Of a stretch of DNA of 7,754 bases, positions 1 to 6,300 are shown piece by piece. The DNA is from an uncultured Pseudomonadales bacterium. GTDB lineage: Bacteria; Pseudomonadota; Gammaproteobacteria; Pseudomonadales; Pseudohongiellaceae. Under the pieces are notes generated by a model. It ran no database searches. It worked only from the letters and a program-made list of their open reading frames with translations, and was not told the origin of the DNA. Positions within the stretch are counted from its first letter, which is position 1. Each line of letters starts with the position of its first letter. The DNA lies in contig CALKDE010000014.1 in assembly GCA_938082955.1 (NCBI GenBank), forward strand, positions 1 through 7,754. The letters run 5' to 3'. A program made the translations under genes and the position numbers.

Positions 1-544
1 CGATGGCGTCGCCAATAGCAGTAGCAGATTCTTCGATGATGCCGATCTCAGCTTCAGCCAATAACGTGCCTACGGTTTCTCGGTCGAAGGTTAGAGGTGC
101 TTGAACATAAGCATGAGCGGCGAATAGGATAAGACCGAGGCGGTCGCCTTCACGGCGTTCTACAAAGTCACCTACTACAGCTTTTACTACGTCGATACGC
201 GAGGCCTGTCGGTTACCCACGACCATATCTTGCGCCTCCATGCTGCCGGAGATGTCGACGGATAGCATCAAATCGCGCCCAGTTGACGGTAACTGCACCG
301 GGTCGCCCAGCCACTGTGGTCGGCTGGAGGCAATTATCACGAGCAGCCAAATTGCCGTGCAGCAGATTAGATTTAATAATCTGCCGGAGGTCATGTTCTC
401 GTTATCTGACTGCAAACGGCTCAGGGTGCTGAAGAAAGGCACATACAGCGCGGCATCCTGGCGTGGAGCACGGGCGAACAGCCTATAAATGATTAGCGGC
501 AACGGCAGGGCTAGGAACACATAAGGCCAAGTAAATTCAAGCAT
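1..544 (-). CDS. batA: BatA-like von Willebrand factor A membrane protein (partial, C-terminus beyond the left edge)
   Basis: The first 181 codons of a BatA-type protein are visible; the rest lies off the left edge (family members are about 320-350 residues). The start (MLEFTWPYVF) is typical of the family. Two hydrophobic segments are seen, about residues 6-20 and 57-74, joined by a basic loop (RLFARAPRQ), which suggests a cytoplasmic loop and a periplasmic VWA domain. The VWA domain starts near residue 90. Its metal-ion-dependent adhesion site is intact as far as visible: D97-I-S99-G-S101, with the loop threonine in TAIGDAI (T175). GDRLGLILF (133-141) and QAPLTFDRETV (148-158) are also family-typical. 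The ATG overlaps the end of the DUF4381 gene by 8 bases (ATGCTTGA), implying translational coupling; a GAGG lies 11 bases upstream of the ATG. The family works with MoxR ATPases, and Bat proteins have been linked to aerotolerance and stress survival in other bacteria. The client here is unknown. Confidence 0.93.
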   Translation of the reverse strand, partial: MLEFTWPYVFLALPLPLIIYRLFARAPRQDAALYVPFFSTLSRLQSDNENMTSGRLLNLICCTAIWLLVIIASSRPQWLGDPVQLPSTGRDLMLSVDISGSMEAQDMVVGNRQASRIDVVKAVVGDFVERREGDRLGLILFAAHAYVQAPLTFDRETVGTLLAEAEIGIIEESATAIGDAI

Positions 545-1103
545 CTGAGCTTAATCCTCGGGAAGCTGAGGCAGTTTCGTTACTGGAGTCTTCGTTAGGC
601 TTTTTGTCACCTATATAGAGGCTCTGGATCCACTGTTGACCGAAGCCCTGCATGGCGTCCACATCGACGTCGCACTTGGTCTGAAAACGTCCGAATTGCA
701 AGGCTGTAGCAATATCATCGCTCAGCAAAGAAGAGTCACCTTTTTGACGGATAAAATCAACCCAGGAGGCCCCGTCTAGGCTAGCGGCGTTGGCCTGCGG
801 GTAGTGCACTAATGCTACGCGCCGAACTACGGTATTGAATTGATTCACGTAGTCGAGTTTGTTTTGATCGCTGGTAGCGGCGTCGGCTTGGGAATAGCTG
901 TCATAGCAGCGCTGCAGCTCGGCTAGAGCGTATTGGCAGATCTTCCGCTGGCGCTGTTTGCTAGCGAATTTACGATACAAGATAACGAGCAGAACAAGAG
1001 CGATAGCCGCGAGAATCCACCAGCCAATAGCCGGCGGCCAGTAGCTTACCGGTTCTGGAAGGTGAATGTCGGCTAGTTGAGCTAAGAGCTCTTCGCTATC
1101 CAT
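537..1103 (-). CDS. DUF4381 single-pass membrane protein of the MoxR/Bat operon
   Basis: This is a 188-residue protein. It opens with the DUF4381 signature: LADIHLPEPVSYWPPAIGWW at residues 10-29, where the LPEPVS-WPPA-GWW core is characteristic. One transmembrane helix follows (about residues 26-43), then a strongly basic stretch (RKFASKQRQRK). By the positive-inside rule, the short N-terminus is periplasmic and the rest cytoplasmic. The cytoplasmic part looks helical and contains FNTVVRRVAL and a WVDFIRQ segment. The last 23 or so residues (166-188) are Ser/Asn/Asp-rich and probably disordered. The start overlaps the 3' end of the DUF58 gene by 22 bases and the stop overlaps the batA start by 8, so expression is tightly tied to both. 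A GGAG lies 11 bases before the ATG. No biochemical function is established for the family; a role as membrane adaptor between the DUF58/MoxR and Bat components is inferred from context. Confidence 0.92.
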   Translation of the reverse strand: MDSEELLAQLADIHLPEPVSYWPPAIGWWILAAIALVLLVILYRKFASKQRQRKICQYALAELQRCYDSYSQADAATSDQNKLDYVNQFNTVVRRVALVHYPQANAASLDGASWVDFIRQKGDSSLLSDDIATALQFGRFQTKCDVDVDAMQGFGQQWIQSLYIGDKKPNEDSSNETASASRGLSSDA

Positions 1104-2062
1104 TGCCGTATTTGCTCCACGACCAATTGATTGGTCCGCATTTTAATGAGTTGAATCCTCAGCTTTTCTAAGTCTGATTCTATGCCTTGCATACGTTGCT
1201 GAAACTGTTCTTTATAGCGACTACGCGCCTTGTTGCTATGGGTATTAAGGGCGCCTTTGCTTGAGCCATCGGTGATGCTGTAGATGCCAGGCACTGGTAA
1301 TGATTCCTCTAAGGCGTCATACACCATGCAGCAGACCACATTATTGTGCTGGGATAGCTGGTTCAGATACTGCAATGCCTTTGCATCTAGCGTCATAAAA
1401 TCGGATATTACATACAGCGTACTGCCGGGTTTGGTGATGCGCCGTATTTGACCCAGAGCGTGAGCAAGGCCGGGCTTAAAGCCTTCTTCTGGTTCGCGGT
1501 GGGTCTCAGGATCTTTAACGTGTTGCAGATCCTGGTTATATTTATAGACCTGATTCAGTAAATGCAGAGCCGATCTACGACTGCGCTTGGGGCGAACCAA
1601 GGACGAGTCCCAGTCGGAAAACACCAGCCCGCCGACTCGATCGCCATTATCGATGGCAAGCCAGCAAAGTAGTGCGGCGGCCTGAGCTGCCAGGACCGAC
1701 TTGAAGGCAACCTGGCTGCCAAAAAACATGTTGTGAGTCTGGTCTACCGCGATGATAACTGGGCGTTCTCGCTCTTCTCGGAAGACTTTGGTAAAAGGTT
1801 TGTTTGTTCGAGCAGTGACACGCCAGTCAATTAACCGTATATCGTCGCCTGCTTGGTAGGGCCTGAACTCTTCGAAGTCGAGTCCGCGGCCACGCATCTT
1901 GGAAAGATGCAGTCCTGAAATACCGGCGATGGAGCGGGAATGGGCTAAGTAATCGAGATTCTTGGCAGCATGGCGTTGAACCAACAATTCTTCCAAACTG
2001 ATAACCGCTCCAGTACTTTGGTAGCGGGCGAAATGTGGGTCGCTGTTGAGTTTCGCTGACAT
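1082..2062 (-). CDS. DUF58 family protein (VWA-like, MoxR partner)
   Basis: This is a 326-residue soluble protein with the clear DUF58 core: GRGLDFEEFRPYQAGDD (58-74), IRLIDWRVTARTNKPF (75-90) and KVFREERERPV (92-102). A Rossmann-like VWA fold follows: strand VIIAVD (102-107), then MFFGS (112-116), NGDRVGGLVFSD (139-150) and VISDF (218-222). The metal-site motif is D107-Q-T109-H-N111 rather than the usual DxSxS, so metal binding may be altered. The last 43 or so residues (284-326) are charged and heptad-like, probably helical or coiled coil. No signal peptide or membrane helix is seen, so it should be cytoplasmic. The start is supported by AAGG about 7 bases upstream; only 17 bases separate it from the moxR stop, and it overlaps DUF4381 by 22 bases. 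DUF58 genes almost always follow moxR and probably supply the protein that the ATPase acts with. The client is unknown. Confidence 0.95.
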   Translation of the reverse strand: MSAKLNSDPHFARYQSTGAVISLEELLVQRHAAKNLDYLAHSRSIAGISGLHLSKMRGRGLDFEEFRPYQAGDDIRLIDWRVTARTNKPFTKVFREERERPVIIAVDQTHNMFFGSQVAFKSVLAAQAAALLCWLAIDNGDRVGGLVFSDWDSSLVRPKRSRRSALHLLNQVYKYNQDLQHVKDPETHREPEEGFKPGLAHALGQIRRITKPGSTLYVISDFMTLDAKALQYLNQLSQHNNVVCCMVYDALEESLPVPGIYSITDGSSKGALNTHSNKARSRYKEQFQQRMQGIESDLEKLRIQLIKMRTNQLVVEQIRQWIAKSS

Positions 2063-2079
2063 GATTAGCCTTGGCGTTG

Positions 2080-3039
2080 CTAGGCTGAGGGTACGCGTTC
2101 GCGAATAGTCTCAAGCACCTTATCTGGGGTGATGCCACTGGCTTCTGCCTCGAAGCTCAATAGGATGCGATGGCGTAGGCAGTCAAAAAGGACTTCCTGC
2201 ACATCATCCGGGCTCACAAAGTCTCTACCCTGAATCCAGGCATGCGCCCGTGCGCAGCGGTCTAGGGAGATCGTGCCGCGAGGGCTTGCGCCGTATTCCA
2301 GCCAAGATGCAAGGTCCTCACCGTAATTTTTAGGCGTTCTTGTCGCCATGATTAGCTGAATTATGTACTCCTCTACCTCAGGCGCCATGTGCATGTTCAG
2401 AATTTCCAAGCGCGCAGCGAATAGGCACTCTTGAGTTACCTCTTTCGGTGATTCTGCTACCTGATTGGCGGCCTCATTGCGGACAAGGTGCAGTATTTTT
2501 CGTTCCGCTTCGATCTTCGGGTAATCGACCGTAACGTGCATAAGGAAGCGGTCGAGTTGTGCCTCTGGCAGGGGATAGGTACCTTCCTGCTCAATTGGGT
2601 TCTGGGTCGCCATTACTAGAAACAGGGGCGGCAACTGGAATGATTCGCGGCCAACACTAACCTGGTGCTCACCCATCGCCTCTAAAAGTGCTGATTGCAC
2701 CTTAGCAGGTGCGCGGTTAATTTCATCTGCCAGGACCAGATTGTGAAATATGGGGCCCTGTTGAAAGACGAATGTCCCGTCTTCTGGCCGATATACCTCT
2801 GTACCGGTAATATCGCTGGGTAATAAGTCAGGTGTAAATTGAATGCGGTGAAAATCGCCCTCGATGGCACGGGAAAGATCCTTAATCGCTTTGGTCTTTG
2901 CTAAGCCCGGTGCACCTTCAACCAGTAAATGGCCATCAGCCAGTAGTGCTATTAGCAAGCGATCAATTAGGCGCTCCTGGCCTATAATTTGAAGCGATAA
3001 CCAATTTTTGAGTTCTGTTATTATTTCGTGATGGCTCAT
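2080..3039 (-). CDS. moxR: MoxR family AAA+ ATPase
   Basis: This is a 319-residue AAA+ ATPase, full length for the MoxR family. Motifs in order: IIGQERLIDRLLIALLADGH (18-37); Walker A GAPGLAKT (42-49, K48 and T49); the family motif QFTPDLLPSDITG (67-79); Walker B LVLADE (101-106) followed by INRAPAKVQSALLEAMGE (107-124); sensor 1 ATQNP (144-148); GTYPLPEAQLDRF (153-165), holding the likely arginine finger; and sensor 2 GASPRG (250-255, R254). MoxR proteins are hexameric chaperone-like ATPases that act with VWA-domain partners in metal insertion, envelope stress and maturation of protein complexes. Here it is the first gene of a leftward operon with DUF58, DUF4381 and batA, the standard gammaproteobacterial arrangement. 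The chosen ATG has a weak Shine-Dalgarno (AGAG about 10 bases upstream), and the N-terminus begins just before the conserved helix, as usual. No missing catalytic residue is seen. Confidence 0.97.
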   Translation of the reverse strand: MSHHEIITELKNWLSLQIIGQERLIDRLLIALLADGHLLVEGAPGLAKTKAIKDLSRAIEGDFHRIQFTPDLLPSDITGTEVYRPEDGTFVFQQGPIFHNLVLADEINRAPAKVQSALLEAMGEHQVSVGRESFQLPPLFLVMATQNPIEQEGTYPLPEAQLDRFLMHVTVDYPKIEAERKILHLVRNEAANQVAESPKEVTQECLFAARLEILNMHMAPEVEEYIIQLIMATRTPKNYGEDLASWLEYGASPRGTISLDRCARAHAWIQGRDFVSPDDVQEVLFDCLRHRILLSFEAEASGITPDKVLETIRERVPSA

Positions 3040-3086
3040 ATTGATAATTCTCTGCTGTGTGTGCGGCGCATAAAGCGAAGTGAGGG

Positions 3087-3114
3087 ATTTTAAACGTTTT
3101 GATATGTATGTCTA
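3087..3114 (-). promoter_or_regulatory. Candidate sigma70-type promoter of the moxR operon
   Basis: Read on the minus strand, TAGACA (3114-3109, five of six to TTGACA) is followed by a 16-base spacer and TAAAAT (3092-3087, five of six to TATAAT). Transcription would start near 3080 and give a leader of about 40 bases before the moxR ATG. It is the best match I found upstream of moxR by eye. An AAACGTTT palindrome (3092-3099) sits mostly in the spacer and touches the -10 element. No score was computed and no start site is known. Confidence 0.45.
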
Positions 3115-3120
3115 GGTCGA

Positions 3121-3140
3121 GATTGTAGCTGAATGTAGCT
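3121..3140. repeat. 10-base tandem direct repeat in the divergent intergenic region
   Basis: GATTGTAGCT (3121-3130) is followed directly by GAATGTAGCT (3131-3140), nine of ten identical. The repeat period is about one helical turn, and the pair lies immediately upstream of the -35 element proposed for the moxR operon. That spacing and position would suit a regulator binding two sites on one DNA face. Chance occurrence in a 258-base region is also possible. No known operator consensus was recognised. Confidence 0.5.
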
Positions 3141-3284
3141 CGCTCTTGAGAGGGGCGATGAATTCCATTGAAGCAACAGCTGTGGTGGAGAAAGTTAAGG
3201 TTAAAATGAGGCAGCAGATGGGGTTGAATATGCAAATTTTTACGATGATTCAAGGGGCGTTCAGTCACAGATCACATACCGTGC

Positions 3285-3300
3285 GAGGCCAAATGCTATG
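3285..3300 (+). promoter_or_regulatory. Ribosome binding site and start region of the glutamate dehydrogenase gene
   Basis: GAGG at 3285-3288 lies 9 bases before the ATG at 3298, an acceptable Shine-Dalgarno spacing. The frame is open upstream only to a TAA at 3202-3204, and no ATG, GTG or TTG codon occurs in frame between that stop and 3298, so this is the most upstream possible start. A second ATG at 3293 opens a two-codon frame (ATG-CTA-TGA) that overlaps the gene start. An internal alternative, Met13 at 3334, has no clear ribosome site. Confidence 0.6.
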
Positions 3301-6300
3301 AGCGGGAAATACCTATTGGGGCATAAGAAGCTGATGAAGCTCAGCAAGAGGCTGAGTAAAGACTATTCGCAGACGGATACCGTTGAGCTGAATCTATTTG
3401 TTACCCATTACTTCGCCAGCACCTCGCGATCGGACCTAAGTGATCGCGGCAATGACGCGATGTATGACAATCTGAGGCAGGCTTGGGTCTTCTATCAGCA
3501 GCGCGATACTCATTCGCCCAAAATCGAATTCCTGCACTTCGATTCCGGCGCACAGGGCAATGGCGAAGAGAAGCGTAAGAGCCAGCGCCAGCGCAGCGGA
3601 ACGCGTATTCTAGTGTTGCAGACCGACATGCCTTTCTTGGTTGATTCGATTCGGCAGGCACTGACGCGCTCTTGTGTAATCATTAAATACATCAACAACT
3701 CCGTTCTCTACAGCGAGCGAACTGCGCGAGGTTTTAAAGGGGCAGGCAAGTTATCAACAATTCCGCTCAGCGTGACAGAAGGCTCGACCAGAGAGGCGTT
3801 GATCTGTCTTGATTGTATTCGACTCACCCCTACGCAGAGCAAGCTCGCCGAAAAGGAGATTCGCGAAACTTTAAAGCACGTTGCGGTAGCCGTTAAAGAC
3901 TACCCGGCCATGTGCAAGCAAATGGCGAGCGTTAGAGACGCTCTCGAGAAGAACGCGGCAACGGTACCAGCCTCTAAGGCCAGTCACGACGAGTCGCTTG
4001 AGTTTATCTCTTGGATGTTGGATGACCACTTCACCTTTTTGGGCTACGAAAAATATTGTATTAATCGCAAAGGGCGTACCCCGGCCATAGAGTTGCAGGA
4101 AAATTCGCCTCTAGGTGTTTCCAAACTTAAGAAGGGCATTAAGCCGAAGGTTAAGTTGTCTGATTTGTCCATGGGCGCGCGTGATCTCATTCTGAAGAAG
4201 AAGGTTTGTGATTTTGCGAAGTCAGGAATTCGTTCAAAGGTGCATCGCCCAGCTTACTGTGACTATGTGCTGATAAAGGAGTTCGATAGTGATGGTGACG
4301 TTTTAGTAGAGCATCGATTCTTAGGGCTCTATACGTCGTCTGTGTATTTTCAAGAGGCATCAGATATTCCTTTGCTGCGGCGCAAGGTGAACGCTGTGCT
4401 GGAGCAGTCTGGCTTCGCGCAAAATGGGCATAACATCAAAGACTTGCTGCAGCTCATCAACGTGTTTCCTCGTGATGAATTGTTTCAAATTAGCAAGAGT
4501 CAGCTGCTGCACACGACAACTGAGATTGCTCGAATTCAGGATTTGCGCACGAGTCGGCTGTTCATCCGACGCGATCTTTATGGCAACTTCTTTTCTTGTC
4601 TTGTGTATGTTCCCAAAGACACCTTTGCGACAAAGGTGCGACTCACAATCCAAAACCTTCTGCAGGAGAGGCTGCACGCAGAAGAGGTAGAGTTTACGAC
4701 CCATTCCTCAGATTCGGCCTTTACCCGAATCCATCTCACCTACCGTGTGCCTCGTATAGAACAGGTGAGCTATGACGCAGGGGCAATCGAAGCGGAGATG
4801 ATAAGCCTCATCAAGCCATGGGAAGAACACCTCTTGAAGGCGCTAACAGATCAACATTCCGATGTTGCCGCTAGCAAACTCCATGCAGAATATGTTGACT
4901 GTTTTTCTCAGGCCTACAAAGAATCTTACGCTGCCACGACTGCAGTAGCCGATATTCTAGATATTGAGCAAGTTGTCGCGACGAAACAGCTGGTGGTGAA
5001 TCTATCGACCTGCCATTCCCAGGGACAGGCTGAATTTAGTTTTAAGATATTCAGTTATGACGAGCAGCTGCACCTGTCTAATGTCGATCCTATCCTAGAA
5101 AATTTGGGACTCAATATTATTAGCGAGAAGACTTTCAAATTGCAGCTGAACTGTGATGATCGAGTTTGGCTGCATGACTTCTCCGTATACCGTGCTAAGA
5201 AGTTGGGGCAGTTCACGCCAAGCGCGAAGCAGGTTTTTGAGGATGCGTTTCTCGCTATTTTCAATGGTGAGATCGATGACGATAGCTTTAATGAGTTAGT
5301 TACCACGGCGGAAATAAAATGGCGTGATGCGGCCTTACTGCGTGCGTATGCGTCTTATTTAAAACAGATTCAGTTTGGTTATAGCGTGGCGCATATTGCT
5401 GAGACCTTGTCGAATAATAGAGCAATCTGCCGCCTGCTTATTGTGTATTTTGCTAAAATGTTTGATCCCGCCCTTAGCCACAGCGAGCGAAGGAAAGCGA
5501 AAGCGGCTAGGGGAAAGCTGATTGCTGCAATTGATGCGGTTACTGTCTTGTCCGAGGACAGTGTGCTCAGAGCCTACTTGAATCTGTTCGATGCGACTTT
5601 GCGCACCAACTACTTTCAGCCGCAGGCAGATGGCGCTCTGCTTAAGAGTTATTTTTCTTTCAAATTCGACTCAACTCAGATTAACGGCATGCCTAGGCCA
5701 GCGCCGCGCTACGAGATTTTCATTTTCTCCAGGCAGGTCGAAGGTGTTCACTTGCGGGGCGGCAAGGTTGCACGGGGTGGGCTGCGTTGGTCAGATCGCC
5801 GTGAAGATTACCGTACCGAGATACTGGGCCTGGTTAAGGCGCAGCAGGTTAAGAATTCAGTCATCGTTCCCGTTGGGGCAAAGGGCGGCTTCGTCATCAA
5901 ACAAGACACATCCAGTTTAGATAGGAATGAGTTCAGGGAATTAGGCATTGCCTGTTATAAAATATTTATTCGCGGCCTGTTAGACATCACCGATAATCGA
6001 ATTGGCGCAACTATTTCTTCGCCGATTTCTGTAGTCAAGCGCGACGGCGACGATCCGTATCTGGTTGTGGCAGCCGACAAGGGCACCGCTACGTTCTCCG
6101 ATATTGCCAATGGACTTAGTGCTGAGTATGGCTTCTGGCTAGGCGATGGCTTCGCCTCTGGCGGGAGTAACGGCTACGATCACAAGCAGATGGGCATCAC
6201 AGCGAAGGGGGCCTGGGTGTCGGTGCAACGTCATTTTCGTGAGTTAGGCAAAGATATTCAAAAAGAAGACTTCACCGTGGTAGGCATAGGCGATATGTCC

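Larger units (their letters stand above)
3040..3297. other. Divergent intergenic region between moxR and the glutamate dehydrogenase gene
   Basis: These 258 bases have no convincing gene. They must contain the promoters for both flanking transcription units. On the leftward side a plausible promoter is visible (3087-3114). On the rightward side I find only a -10-like TAAAAT at 3202-3207 without a good -35 partner, so the dehydrogenase promoter is unresolved; it may need an activator or another sigma factor. Small structures present are the 10-base tandem repeat (3121-3140), the palindromes AAACGTTT (3092-3099) and ACAGCTGT (3176-3183), and the short repeat TCACAGA/TCACATA (3265-3278). No terminator is expected between divergent genes and none is seen. 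Confidence 0.8.

Noticed and set aside
240..488. Plus-strand open frame of 82 codons
   Set aside because: It lies antisense within the 5' part of batA, has no recognisable domain, and the minus strand carries the clear BatA reading.
1827..2138. Minus-strand frame of 103 codons spanning the moxR/DUF58 junction
   Set aside because: It overlaps well-identified coding sequence of both genes in another frame, and its Arg/Pro/Ser-rich product has no family resemblance.
1..3039. The MoxR plus VWA cluster as a possible phage-defence or conflict system
   Set aside because: MoxR-VWA pairs occur in some proposed defence systems, but here the accompanying genes are the standard DUF58, DUF4381 and BatA set of the housekeeping envelope operon. 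There are no nucleases, effectors, mobile genes or transfer signs nearby.
3176..3183. ACAGCTGT palindrome as an operator
   Set aside because: It is only 8 bases, does not extend symmetrically, and is not positioned on a recognised promoter.
3202..3207. TAAAAT as the -10 element of a dehydrogenase promoter
   Set aside because: No acceptable -35 hexamer lies 15-19 bases upstream, so the promoter is not called as a feature.
2963..3268. Minus-strand frame of 101 codons covering the intergenic region and the moxR start
   Set aside because: The product is rich in His and Asn with no domain, it overlaps the conserved N-terminus of MoxR in another frame, and it crosses the proposed promoter. Most likely a chance frame.
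4360..4704. Opposed open frames on both strands inside the dehydrogenase gene (4360-4704 minus and 4424-4690 plus)
   Set aside because: Both lie inside continuous, family-matching glutamate dehydrogenase coding sequence and encode nothing recognisable.
5591..5920. Plus-strand frame of 109 codons
   Set aside because: It overlaps the most conserved catalytic stretch of the dehydrogenase (RGGLRWSDR to AKGGF) in another frame, so it is a shadow.
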